This document shows, in pieces, positions 21,810 to 33,998 of a stretch of 64,000 nucleotides of DNA. The translations under genes and the position numbers were made by a program. The notes below the pieces were generated by a model, which ran no database searches, was not told the DNA's origin, and saw only the letters and a list, made by a program, of their open reading frames with translations. Within the stretch, counting starts at the first letter, position 1, and the number at the start of each line of letters is the position of its first letter. This stretch comes from Chinchilla lanigera. Its lineage: Eukaryota; Chordata; Mammalia; Rodentia; Chinchillidae. The stretch lies in contig NW_004955404.1 of NCBI RefSeq assembly GCF_000276665.1, forward strand, positions 34,018,968 through 34,082,967, read 5' to 3'.

Positions 21810-24800
21810 TATCAGGTCGATTTCATGGTGGATTGCATACATTAACAAAGAAAGTTGTTATATACCCTCTACATCTAAGGTTGAAAGAGTTAACACTCGC
21901 TTTCTTACTATTATCCTGAGTGGTTTCACAGTTATAGTATCATTCAAAGCTTTTTTGGTTCTAAGAAATAGAAATGTGACTCAAATTGGCTAAACCTCAA
22001 AGGAGATTTATTGGCTAAAGTATTTGAAAAGTCAGGTATTGCTGTAACCAGGGATTCAAGAAACAAACAAACAAACAAACAAAAAAGCAAAGAAAGAAAA
22101 GAAAAGCCTCAGAGAAGCTCTTGCCTGTGGTGGTCCTGTGTAAATTTGAGTTCAAATTCTAACTGAAGTACAGGAGATATAAAACTGTTCTTTCATGAGA
22201 TTGTGACTCACTGTACTGAGTAGGGTCATGTGATCTTTTCCTTACCCAGTGAGTTTGTTTAAAGCCATCATTCCCCAACTGTCAGGCCAGGGTCAGCTGT
22301 ACTTCAAACAAACAGGCTAAGGTAGGGGTACGCTGGCATTTCAAAAGGAAAAGGGCCCACTTACCACAATCTTCTGCACAATGAGGAGTAAGTACGGGCA
22401 GGAAAAACCAACCAGTGTCCATCACAGATCTCTTGCTGGGACTCAGAGCTAAAAAAAAGAAAGAAAATGCTTTGAAATGTTCAGTTGAGTATTTAGAACA
22501 AATCCTAGTTTCTAGCTTGAAAGTCCTGCAGGTGACATTTAAAACAGTAGTTATAAACATGTAAACTATTGATAGCATAACAATAAACAGAAAAAATAGA
22601 GCAAGAATTTTATGTTCACAGTTGTCATAATTACAGCGATAAAATCTAAAAGGGAAATCTAAAATAGGGAAATAGTTGTATTTCAGATTAGAGCTTATGG
22701 ATAATTTTCTGTTTTCAAAACATCTGTAATTTACCCATTTTTTTAAAGGAGAGAAAGCTTAGTGAATGAAACTCCACGGGCGAAGGAAAGCAAGTTGACC
22801 CCGTTAGGTGGCAAAACGTGAATATGCAGTCCATCTCAACACCATGACAACAGCCTCCGGTGTGTTACAGCACCTTTGGAATTGTCCTGTCCCTCAGCAC
22901 ACAGAGCCTGGGTTAAATGTCCCGCTTTGCCTCTTGCTGAAGACTGGCCTTGCATTTCACTGAATTTAGACAGTACTAAGGTAGTATACTTTTATTAAAT
23001 CTTACTAGACATTCATTAATCCTTCATATTATGTAACTTTCATAGTCTTTTCTTTTTAGTTCTTTTTTCTCTATAACAGAATTAAGTTATCCATCCTTTC
23101 CTTCTACCCTTGCCCTGGAGAGGCAGCCGCAAGGCCTGCATTAGGGAAATCGGGGACAGTAACTGCAGATCAGAACAGCGCTTCAGCACTGCCAGCCGGG
23201 TCCAGTCTCTCCACATTTGCCCATTCCACCATCTTAACTTATGGGTGTCCTGAAGGCCAACCTCTTAAGGTTTTTGACCCCTTGGCTCCTTATTTTTAGT
23301 TAGAGTTCTTGACATTACTCATTTTAAAGAAAAGAGAGAATAAATCGACTGACTCATGAGAAAGTCATCCCTATATTTAAAAATTAAGTTGCTAGGATGC
23401 TTTTCTTTATTTTCAAGCTGATTTTGTGATATATGTATTTTTTCTTTCAACCCTGTGTTTGAGAGGAAGAAGAGTATATTATTGTCATTCATGGAAGAGT
23501 TCTTTAAATTTGTCATTATTTCTTGCCTCTATATTACTATCTTTGTGTGTGGTCTTAGTCTCTATTGTTTATCTATAGTTGCCATCCTAGATTCTCCTGT
23601 CTTACTACCTACCACAAAGTCTACATTGTGAGTATAGGTAGGATGAAGGCATTTTGATAGTTAGTTTTAAACTGGACTCCAGCACTTCCCCAAGTGTCTG
23701 ATTGTAGCCTAGTTGCTCATCAATCTGAAATTTAGTTTTCTCACCTCTAAAATGGCAATAATTCTATTTTTAAAAGATTGTTGAAAGTTTTTAATGAAAA
23801 ATATTAGATTGCTCATGGGAAATTGCCTGTATTTGACCTTTAAAGCTAGTAATTTTACATGGGTCAACCTAACATTTGTAAGATCTAAGTATCATGCCAT
23901 AGGGGGTGGCATCATAAATGATATTTGACATAGTGAGTGAGAGGCAGCACATACAGTTGAGGCAAAGAAGTTTTCTGTATACTTTCAATACACAAGGACT
24001 CTATGTAGTTCAGTCTATGTTAAATGAGACAGCTCACCCTGACCCTAGGCCAAATTGTGCAAAATTTTGTGGGTTAGCAGCTCTTGTAAGTTGGAAAGGG
24101 CAGGAAGACTTGTAAAGAGAGAGAATGCAAGCTGTCGTGGATGGAAACCTTGAGTGGTAGATGACATCCATGGATCCTTACCATAGCTGAAGGTATAGAG
24201 TTTCCAGAACCTTTTCAGTCCATCAAGGTTGAGGGTATTTTAGGGATCATTTATGTGCATTTGTACTGAAGGAATCACTGGGAGAGGTACAGCTTTTACA
24301 GTTTCATGCACTGCACAGTCATTAGATTACATTAGAAGAGAAGTGGCAGTGAATGACAATCAGTACTTCTGTATGGTGCTTCTGTGTTGCACAGTTGGGG
24401 GCAGAAAGACAGAGAGGCCTCTGAAAGGTTATTGAGTCAGCATCAAGATGGAAGTGAACTGTCCAGATTGAGACAAAGAAGGGAAGTACACCAAATAAAG
24501 AAGAGCAGGATTTGGGAAGGTGGGGAGCATGTCCAAGGACAGAGGTACAACCGAAGCCTCTGCAGGTTAGTGCTTCACTAGTTCCCAAGGAACGAAAGTT
24601 CATCATTGACTAAAAACCCACATTGTAGTGCTGCCTGCGTTAAGCTGTGATCATATAGACACTTAAAACAAACTGGGAGATCAACTCTTTGGGGGGTTTG
24701 TTCTAAATGAATTTATAGCTTTCCTCTTAAGGTTCTGTTTTGAAAGTAGTAGATTATTTTGGTAAATTCAACTCACATTTACAGGTAATATCCTGGTGTA

Positions 24801-25244
24801 TACTCAGCCCACACTCTTCTGTCTCTTTAAGGGACTTCTCAATTCATTGGTGAGTTTCAATAATTGATGAGTCTCAATGACTCAAAGTCAAGAGTTATAA
24901 CAATGATTGAGTAAAGCCATGTGAACCATCATTAATAGCAAGTTGATAGTCTTAGTAGCAAGAAAGTCTCTGGGAGTAGACTCAGGGGCACACAGGAGGC
25001 AAAGGGATGGTTGTTGGAAACAGATGAGGACTACAAGGTCTCCCAGGTAATGGGAATCGAAAGAATCCCTTTAGCAACCACATCTCTTCATCTACATATT
25101 CTTGATTCTTGAGAAAAGATGTTGAAAATCAGAGAAAGAACTAGGAAAAGATACGCTCTTACCCCCTTGCTAAACCTTGGCTTACACCCTCTGTGTAGTA
25201 AAAAGCTTTCTTGCCTATACATTCTTCGACTCACCCAACAATTT
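21810..25244. other. Mostly unannotated stretch with minor repeats
   Basis: Contains an (AAAC)n run at 22061-22086 and a probable MIR remnant at about 23700-23790 (TCACCTCTAAAATGGCAATAATT). 21960-22260 resembles an old interspersed repeat of unknown family (CTCAAATTGGCTAAACCTCA..GATTTATTGGCTAAAG). No exon recognised. Confidence 0.4.
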
Positions 25245-25690
25245 CCAAAGAATCACTAATTCCCTGTGACAAATGAAGTAACTAAGTCTCAAGAAAATTT
25301 AGTGATTTGTCTAAGATTGAGGTTAGTTTGCAACTTGTGTATTTCACCCCCCAATATATTTCAGTTTTCATTAAGGTATTTTATCCATGTACATTATATG
25401 ACATTGAACTACTCTTTTTGTTATGTTGTGCTATTAATGTCTATTAAAAGGAAAATTGGAATCTGGGCAGCGGAGCAGTATAGGATTAGAAATCAAACAA
25501 TATATGTCTAATTAATTCAATGAATACTTGATTAATATTTGGCAGTTGCATTTTCATTACAATATAATTAATTAGAATTTCTAGATAAACAACTTCACGC
25601 AGTTGCTGTGAGAATTAAATGTGATAATGTATGTGAAAGTATCTACCACGGTGACTGGCAGTTAGATGGGACTCAATTAGTTGAGTATGA
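25245..25690. repeat. Two MIR fragments in opposite orientation
   Basis: 25245-25345 reads as reverse-complement MIR (AATGAAGTAACTAAGTCTCAAGAAAATTTAGTGATTTGTC). 25585-25690 reads as forward MIR (AGTTGCTGTGAGAATTAAATGTGATAATGTATGTGAAAG, GTGACTGGCAGTTAGATGGG). Both are strongly diverged. Confidence 0.55.
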
Positions 25691-25939
25691 ATCTTATCAA
25701 GAATAATTTTCAGGACGATTTCTTTGAGGTGAAAATTTACTCTTTGGGAGAGAATGAAAATGGAGAAGTACTATATAATTCTATCATTAGTTAATAACCA
25801 AGTCTGAAAACCAAGCCTCAGGATTTCAGCTTGAAAATTCTACTTTTACACCTTACTACCACCTCAGAATCAGCATCTAACATTAAGCTTCTATTCCTTT
25901 CATGTAGCTTTCTCCCATCATTCATTCCTTTGCCAATGG

Positions 25940-26560
25940 TGATACCGCACACAAAACCATGATTTCTCCTTTCCTTTCAAATACCAGTCACCAAATTCTT
26001 TTTAATTTTCCTTTGAAATTTCCTATTTTGGATATTTCTTCTCCATTTCTGTCACCATTCTTGCTCTACATGGGTGTTCGTCAGCTCAGAGTTGGGGTAC
26101 TTTGGAAACTGTCTCCATCTCTTTGACTTTGTCCAAATTAGAGGCTTCTCTTGGGCTCTTCCTAAAATTCTATTTTTATCACTTTAGTCAAGTAACTAAG
26201 TAATTTCCTAACTCTTAATTCACCAATTCTAACATTCTTTTGGTTTTTCAATTCCCTTCATAATCTAGCCTACCCCAATATTTCTAAATCTTTCCTCAAG
26301 TCTTACTAGAAACATGAAATTTTAGACCTACATTTGGTTTCTTTCTTTTTCTTTTACATTTAGTGTTTATTTAATGGTGTTCTATATTGTCTAAGAATTG
26401 CTTTTTTTACTTGTCTACTTTTCCATTTCAGTTGTAAGTCCTTTAATATAAAGACTCTATGCTTTATTTCTATACTTCTAACATATTCTAAACCAGTTCT
26501 GAAAAATTTAGTAGATCAATAAGTACTTACTGAATTGAACTGAATTGGACTTTTCTAATA
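25940..26560 (+). repeat. L2 LINE 3' region
   Basis: TTTTCAATTCCCTTCATAATCTAGCC is the L2 'caaggccctccataatctggcc' block. Further on, AGTTGTAAGTCCTTTAATATAAAGACTC and ATTTAGTAGATCAATAAGTACTTACTGAATTGAA match the L2 3' terminus. There is no open reading frame of note. Confidence 0.8.
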
Positions 26561-26924
26561 GAGTTTTATTTTGGGGATATTTATAGTAAATTTGCACAGA
26601 GCTGTCACCAAGTGGTAGCAAACATGGAAATGCTTGACTTGTTCAATAAAAAAATTTCTCTTCACATAATTTGCATGTAATTTTAAATTGTCTTTGTTCT
26701 GCTTTAATTTTTTTTATACCTCCACAGGTTTTCCTTTTAATTGAAGTACATTCTGAATGATACCAATGCATTAGTAATGATGCCATTTTTATGGTAAGGG
26801 AAAGATACAAGTATTCTAAGTGTTTTGAGAATTAGAGATAGTGAAGGGCATACTTTTAAATAAATGTATTTTGAGCTTAAAATAGACAAAAGAATGCTGA
26901 TCTTTGTTGATATTTTAAAAGGGG

Positions 26925-27745
26925 GTGCATAGGCTGGGGCCTCAAGAGGTCAACGCAGAAGACGACTGTGGCTGGAGACGCATTCACTGAAGGCCAGGCT
27001 TCAGATAAAAGAACTACTCACCCATATCCTTTCTCTAGGGCTGAACAGCAGAGATTGATATTCTAAGTAGGCGTCAATCACCTTGGGGTGGAGGACCGAA
27101 GCTCCTTGACCCACCCCTTCCAGGAAAGTCCTTGTCTATCCCAGGTAGGCTTGCTATGTGACTGGTTTCCCCATCTGATCCCTATTTAATCAATATTACC
27201 CTAGCAAGAAAGAAACTGTCAGTGAGGCATTGGTTGATTAGCTTTGTATGTCTATATGTGTTTTCATGAGAAACTACATTGAAGATATCAATATGTAATA
27301 CAATAAGCATTGTTAATTCCCTACCACTCTGTTTGTAACTCTGTAATGTCTGTACTGATCCTTTGCTATTTTGTAAAATGTTGTCGGTCTGTTAGTATTT
27401 TCCTCCTTTTATTTCTAAAATAAAAACAAAAACAAAAACAAAAACAAAAAATATTACCCTGGCAACTATACTTGTTGTATACTTATTGGTTGACCATAGT
27501 TTGGTCGCAACTCATACCCACCCTATGATTTGCCACTGGATCAGTACTACCTAAGCAACTATACTTGTAATCTTATTGATTGATTATAGTTCTGTCCCAC
27601 CTTAAGCCTGATTCACCTTGTGGCTTTGCTCAATTAAACACCCTTGAGAAGTGGGGTTGGTGGGCAACCCACCTTCTGGGCCCCCTTCTGTCCCTCTCAG
27701 ACAGACGCTTTCTTTCTCTCAGTAAATTCTTCCTACTCTTAAAAG
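26925..27745 (+). mobile_element. Endogenous-retrovirus-type LTR, split by a retro-insert
   Basis: The 3' part has an LTR-like organisation: a CTCAATTAAACACCCTTGAG segment, then pyrimidine-rich CTGTCCCTCTCAGACAGACG, TTTCTTTCTCTCAGTAAATTCTTCC, resembling R-U5 with an AGTAAA poly(A)-signal variant. Two imperfect tandem units (from about 27459 and 27551, each starting near GCAACTATACTTGT) look like duplicated U3 sequence. A 242 bp foreign insert sits at 27208-27449. No retroviral gene remnants are visible. Family not identified, and boundaries are uncertain. Confidence 0.5.
27208..27449 (+). mobile_element. 5'-truncated retro-insert of unknown source with (AAAAC)n tail
   Basis: It is flanked by AATATTACCCTAGCAA (27192-27207) and AATATTACCCTGGCAA (27450-27465), a 16 bp target-site duplication with one mismatch. 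The 242 bp body ends with AATAAA (27419-27424) and an AAAAC-repeat tail. It does not read as ID, B1 or the L1 3' ends seen elsewhere here. A truncated copy of a host mRNA 3' UTR is the most natural reading. The source transcript is not identified. Confidence 0.7.
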
Positions 27746-27749
27746 AAGG

Positions 27750-29204
27750 GGTGGGGGGAGCATAGCACAAATACTCAAAGTCCCATGAAGTTGAGAGCCA
27801 AGTCTTTTCATAAACTATGCAAAGGTTTCCTAAACCTTGCCCATGGTGTGTTTTGGTGAAATTTCTGTCATTGGTTCTTTTCATGAATATTTATTTAAAT
27901 CCCAATGGAAATCATTGCTCATCTGAAAGGGAGTTAACAATCCTTAATAGCCTTTTCTGATTTGATTGATGCTTTTGTCACTTTCCTTGAAGTAAATAGG
28001 TTCTATTAGCATACCAAATATGCTATCTGTCCTTATACCTCTACAGGCGCTTAACTGACCACTCACTCAAGATTTAAATATCCCACCTAGGGTTTTGTTG
28101 TCAGTTCAGGGTCAATCTTTCCAGAGAAAAAAAGGAAAGAGCTTTAACTATTTAACTGGCTGGTGAGTAGTTCCTAAGCAGAGGGTAGTTTTTATATAAC
28201 AAAATCTGCTCTATGGAGACTGATTATTTATCCCATCTCCAAAGGGTGTAAAATGATATGATAGTTGACTTTATGGAAATCAGTATACATTGAAGAAAAA
28301 TAAAATACTGAGAGTAATATAATTGTTGGCTACAGATAGATGGTAATTGTTCAAGAAAAGGATCTTAATCAGAGATGAAAATAATTATTGAAACTAAAGC
28401 ATGGCTTATGGAAACCAGTAAGTCCAAGTAAAAGATCTATTCATACATATTCTTAGAGTGTGAAAATGAATTCTGGAGCATCTGGTATGAAGTTGTGGTT
28501 ACTTTTTCAGGCCCCTGGAGTGTACAGTTAATTAAAGGTGTCTGGGAGACTGGATGAGATAGAACACTTGAGACATCTCTGATTCTTCCAAGGATCTAGT
28601 ATACCATTTAGATGTGTTCAGGGCCAGAAAGAAACCAGAGGATCTCCACATCCTTAATTTCATACATTACATTTTTTTCCCACAAGTTCCTTTTTGATTA
28701 GATTTCATGAATAATCTGGGCACTGCATATTTGCTACTGCCACATATTTAAGATTCCAGTTCATGATACACTGACTGGGAAGGAGACGTGAAAAGGTATG
28801 AACAACAGGTGATCACTGGTAGAATGAATGGGTCCAAGAGGGTGCTGGAAGTTATCCAGAGGGCTTTCATACGCTTTTTATTTTTGATGCCTTTGGACCT
28901 GGAGAAACAAGCCTAAATTCATTTATTTGAACAATTGCTTATAAAAACATTCCTTGATGAAGCAAAAACACCTAAAATACCTCGAGGCAGTTGATCTGAG
29001 TAATGTTTTCATTACAGAGCAGTAGCATGTAGAACCATGGACTTCAAATCAGAAGCCTTTGATTCTCAGTTTTAACATTCTCTCAATTTGTTTCCATTTA
29101 TAGAAAAAAGGGAGAAAAAGGCTGTGAGAAGCATTCAGTAAAGATTTTTTTGTGAAAACATTTTATAAATGATAAATTGCCAATCAAATAAAAATGCAAC
29201 TTTT
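27750..29204. other. Unannotated stretch
   Basis: AT-rich sequence without a recognised repeat or exon. Confidence 0.4.
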
Positions 29205-29530
29205 ATTTTGAAATAGTAGAAGTAAATAATTCTGCAATTGCAGAAAAATTATGCAGATCAGTACAGAGAATTCTACAATTCTCACTCATTCCCCAAGTCA
29301 ACATTTTCCTATACTGCTTGACCATTCACTTTTCTGTTTCTCTCCATTTGTGTGTGTGTGCGTTTTATTTAGAATGATTTGATAACAAATTATAGGCATA
29401 ATATCTTTTTTCTTATGTGGTATATTGTGAATTTCTTAAAAACAAGGACATCTTACATAATCATAGTATAGCGTACATACCGTTGCAATTAGAAATAGTC
29501 TGATACATATTTTACCAATTGGCTTACTGA
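29205..29530. repeat. Ancient L1 3'-region-like fragment
   Basis: CAGAGAATTCTACAATTCTCACTCATTCCCCAAGTCAAC, then ATTTCTTAAAAACAAGGACATCTTACATAATCATAGTA, resembles the 3' part of old L1M elements ('..cctaaaaacaaggacattctcttacataaccacagta..'). Orientation was not secured. Confidence 0.5.
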
Positions 29531-30680
29531 TGTATGAAATTCACTATCAAGTGATCATCAGCTTTAGAAATGTGAATAAAAATACATGAGAATCCTAGAT
29601 GTAAGAGAAAATAGAAAGGAAAAATAAAGAAAAGATGTGCTCTTTGAATAAGTCTACTTTTTTAAAAAATATTACTCTACTAATGTGGATGGTAACTTAT
29701 TTTACTAATGTGGATATTCTATTTTATTCTTGTAACAGCTGACAAGTATTATATAGAAATGAATGTCTTTATGAAATTTGTCAGCTTCATGATTATTTTT
29801 AAGAAGTGAGGTATATTTGTGCCTGGTGTAGTGTCTATAGGGACAATAGTATACTGTAAATTATATTTAAATAATAAAAAAAGAAGTATCCAGATACAAT
29901 CTAAGCTTAGAATACTGTTGGACTTTAGACACCTCAGAAGCAATACTTTGAAGAAAAATTGAAACCAGGCCAGGAAAAAGCAATTGCAATGATTAAGAGA
30001 AGAAAAGGATTAACTTATAAGTAAAGATTTAAGTAGACAAATATATAGCTAGGGAGGTAATGACTATGAACTATATTATAAGATTATACAAATATTTGAA
30101 AGTTAAAAAGGTGGTAGAGGAATTATTTAAAATGATATAAAAGAGTAAGTCCCAAGGAGTAATTTAAGCAGAGGAACTCTTTGACATTGAAAAGCATTAG
30201 TTTTTGGAAAATTCTTATAGGAAGTTGAAAGTGCTTATTCTTTCTAAAAATTTGACACTAAAAGGAAATGATTCTTGATTGTGAATAGTTGTTTTCTGGC
30301 AAGTGGAAAGACTGATCAAATCATTTGACTCTATATTGTTTTCAGTGAACAAAAGAGTCCAAGATATTAAATCTAAGATTGTTAATATATTTTCTACCAG
30401 TTACTCAAGAGCTCATATTAATTGCTAGGGCCTCAATAATATTTTGTACTACATAATTAAACTCTGTACTATATACTCATTTTAGCAGTCTGCTATTTTT
30501 TATTTTGGGGAGTGAAAAATTGGCTTGAGGCTTTATATTTTCAGAAGCTACCAGTATTGGGCACCTATTTTAATATATGCTTTATTAAATAGAATGCTAT
30601 ATTCACTTCTCAAGTAGCGTGTGTATATTCAAACTTATTCCAGAAAATATTTGAGCTACTTCTGGACATGTCCCATTTTC

Positions 30681-30683
<3 letters not shown>
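29531..30683. other. Unannotated stretch
   Basis: Very AT-rich; no repeat or exon recognised. Confidence 0.4.
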
Positions 30684-30720
<37 letters not shown>

Positions 30721-30735
30721 GCACACACACACACA
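30684..30735 (+). repeat. (CA)n microsatellite
   Basis: About 26 CA units with one CGCG interruption near 30719-30722. Confidence 0.97.
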
Positions 30736-30879
30736 TATGCACAATTTTTCTTTACCATTCCATTTCCCTCACCAATTCATTGCCAGCTAAAAGAGTACCT
30801 CATTTATTCTCTACTTTCAATTTTTATTTCCACCTTTTCAGTTTAGACTTTTTCCCTCTCCCATGAGATTTTTGCCACA

Positions 30880-31410
30880 GCTAACACTCTTTTTGTTCGA
30901 CTTTTTTTCTATTCCTTCTCTACCTTGGTACCAGAGATATCATTCTAATTCAAATGTGTTACTGTCTTTCACTGATTCAAAACTATTCAGTGGATCACAG
31001 TTACCTACCCAAGATAGTTATAATCTAGTCATCCAAGTCTATCCAGGATCTGTCCTCAATTTGTTTTTATTTTTAGCATAATCCCTAGCTACTTCTTGAG
31101 TTTCTGGTTCTGTTAAAAACCACAGCCATTCTTACCTTCCCCCTTCTGTTCTTGTTCTTTCAGCCCAAATTCTTCTCAGACCCATGGTCCCACTCAGGTA
31201 CCACTTTATGAAGTTTCTCTTCAATTCTTTAGATGAGAGTACCCTTACCTGTAACATTTACATAGCTCAAGTTAGTTTCATGTCCTCCTAGTGACAGTAC
31301 AATTTCCCTGAGGACAACATCTGGATCTCATTTAACATACACACTCTTGAACATCTGGTTTGTGCATAGTAGGTCCTCAGTATATGTTTGGAGGGTGAAT
31401 GAAAGACTCG
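30880..31410 (+). repeat. L2 LINE 3' region
   Basis: The order fits L2: TGATTCAAAACTATTCAGTGGATCAC (for 'ttaaaacccttcaatggctccc'), CTAGTCATCCAAGTCTATCCAGGAT, a CAGGTACCACTTTATGAAGTTTCTC block, and CCCTGAGGACAACATCTGGAT..TTTGTGCATAGTAGGTCCTCAGTATATGTTTG at the 3' end. Confidence 0.8.
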
Positions 31411-31784
31411 ATGGTCGTCATCTTTATGTGGAAGAAGTCCCAGTAGCCAACAAAATGGCAGGATGGATGTGTTTTTTCCCAGCTATAGTGGATTTTCCTG
31501 AACTCTCTAATTTGGCAAGCCATCATATAAATAACTTAAAAAATTTCCTTAGACTGTTTCTGGATTTTACTGACTTAAGCAGCACAGGGTATGATGGTCT
31601 ACCACCCATTTACACGTTCTACTGCACTATAACTTCTTAGCTTTTTTTCCTGGCCATTATCATCCCCCCCAACATAGAGTATGCTACAATTAATTGATTA
31701 ATTATCAATGATTTTCTATCTTCTTCCTCTAGAGCATGTGAATTAAGAAATTAACCACTTTGTTTCTGTTATTGTTTTATTTCT

Positions 31785-31845
31785 ATAACTCTCAACAGTG
31801 CTTGAAACATAGCAAGTGTTCAGAATATACTTGCTGAATAAATGA
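31785..31845 (+). repeat. MIR/L2 3' tail fragment
   Basis: CAACAGTGCTTGAAACATAGCAAGTGTTCAGAATATACTTGCTGAATAAATGA matches the shared MIR/L2 3' tail. Confidence 0.6.
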
Positions 31846-31849
31846 TTAA

Positions 31850-33179
31850 CTTTACATTGCATTATTTGTGTTATTAAAAGAACTACCTTTTTTCCCCTCA
31901 ATTTTGAGACTATTGAATTTGGCATTTTAGAAAATGCAAAGCCTATAATATCAGTATGAGTCACCAGACAACCCACATTAATTATTAGATTTTTAATTTT
32001 AATTACAAAATGGTTGACCATTGCTGGTGAATGCTAATTGCAGTTATCATTGGCAGCTATACAGCACAGAAAAACATGATGTTTTTATTTATAGAACCCT
32101 GTACTCACTATAGAAAGTGGAATAAATTTGATATGACTCAGCTTCCTAAATAACCCATTGACTTTGGGAATAATGATGAATCTGATTTGATATAATTTCG
32201 GGCATATTGTTGTACATCATTTGATTTCATCATCTTTATTCCTTCCATAGATTCTCATTGAAAAAGCTATTCCAGTTCGATTTTGAATTGCAATATCCTG
32301 CCAACCTGTGGTAGAACTTCTAAAAGACTGTACACATTTCAAGGGCAGAGTTTATGCAATCTAAGGAGGAAGAGTAAAATGGGAATGTGCCTTAAGCCTG
32401 GGGTTGAAACTTTGATCTTGGACTGTCTCTCTGTGTCCAGTTCACTTTGCCATATACTGTGTTCACCACCCACAGGGCACATAAGGATTCTGTTAAAGCA
32501 CTCTGTGAGTGAATATATTCAACAGCTTTTTCTCTTTAAATTGACACTTTTTCTTTCTTTTCTCTCTTTTTAAGACTGAACATGAAAGTGTGTGATTATC
32601 AACTAATTTTACTTTGGCTTTGTAATGAGGTGAATTAAAAATGAGATAGAAATCTTAATATAGGAGCAAGAACTATCATAATTTTTGAGTTTAAAAAGAT
32701 TTCCTAGGAGTTAAGGGAATTATTATTGGTCCTCTTATTAATGGGAGAAAATACTTAATTTCCTTGCGAGAGACTACTTGATTTCTTGCTATGCCATCTC
32801 TTGTGTATGTGTATTTATCTCTTACCTTTCTCCCCTCCCTATCTTTATTGATAATTTAGGACTTCTATATATAGCAAAACTTCCTCAGGGTCAAAATCAG
32901 TGTAATAAATGCTTTGTTCATGTGAAGAGTTTTGACTTTTTAAAGGATTGGAGCATAGGTTTTCACCATTTTTATAGATGTATTCAATTAGGATTTAACC
33001 AAATTCACGATACCCTCTTCTTAGGCTATGCTGGATTATGATTTGATTCTAACATGCTAATTTATAGATAAAGTGATGCCAAAAGGTAAGGCAGCGCCGA
33101 GACATATCATTGAGAAGAAATTGGAAGAGATTCTGAATTTAAAAGAAAAACACATCATTTCTATACTGCATTTTGCTAG
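31850..33179. other. Unannotated stretch
   Basis: No repeat or exon confidently recognised. Confidence 0.4.
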
Positions 33180-33375
33180 AGGGTTTTCTGTGATCTTGGC
33201 AAGTCGCTAGCTCCATTTGTCTTGGTGTTCCCATCTGTAAAATTGTGGTCATTATGCTTGACACTTCCTTCCCTAAAAGGGGTTGGTTATGAGGATGAAT
33301 AAGGTAATGTGCTGTGGTAAAATGCTTTGAGCTCCTTAGAAGAAAGGTGCTACATAAATACAGAGTATTATCTCA
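33180..33375 (+). repeat. MIR SINE
   Basis: TGTGATCTTGGCAAGTCGCT, GTTCCCATCTGTAAAATTGTGG, GGTTATGAGGATGAATAAGGTAATG and AAAATGCTTTGAGCTCC..GGTGCTACATAAATA follow MIR order. Confidence 0.75.
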
Positions 33376-33744
33376 CATGAAAAATTGCTGTGATACTTTA
33401 AAGATAGCTACTAAGAGGCACAGTCAGCTCCTAATCTATTTTTTCTCAATGTGGAAAACTTCTTACATTAAAAGAAATGATGTTCGTATATTGATTGGCA
33501 AATACATCTTCACCTCTCTCTATTATTGTGTCACTAATATATTTCTTAAACTTAAATAGTTATCAAACACGTGATTAGTCTTCTGCTCCTTACACTGCAA
33601 ACTTTGGAGTCATCTTCAGTTCCTTTCTTTTATTTGAACACTAAGTTGTTACAGTTCTTGCTTGGTGATATTTATTAGTCTCTTTTCTTTCTCTTTATAT
33701 TGCTACTAACACCCAAGGAGTTACAGCTACTAAGGGATCAGACT

Positions 33745-33967
33745 CAAGAACTCAGTGCTTGAGTTAAAATCTCAGTTCCTTTATATTTTGTGCAAAATTG
33801 GGCATCTGATTTAATCACTTTATACCTCAACTTCCTCATCTGTAAAATGGATATAATAATGATACCTACATAAACATGTTGTGGAAGAAAATGAGTTAAT
33901 ACTTGGAAAGTTACACATAATGGTGCCTGGCCCATAATATACTCTCAGTAAACTTTGGGCATTATTA
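33745..33967 (+). repeat. MIR SINE, near full length
   Basis: Contains TTAATCACTTTATACCTCAACTTCC, TCATCTGTAAAATGGATATAATAATGATACCTACA, GAAAATGAGTTAATACTTGGAAAG and ATGGTGCCTGGCCCATAATATACTCTCAGTAAA. It is the best-preserved MIR in the window. Confidence 0.9.
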
Positions 33968-33998
33968 TATAACTGCAATAATCTTGTGTTCATTTCTT

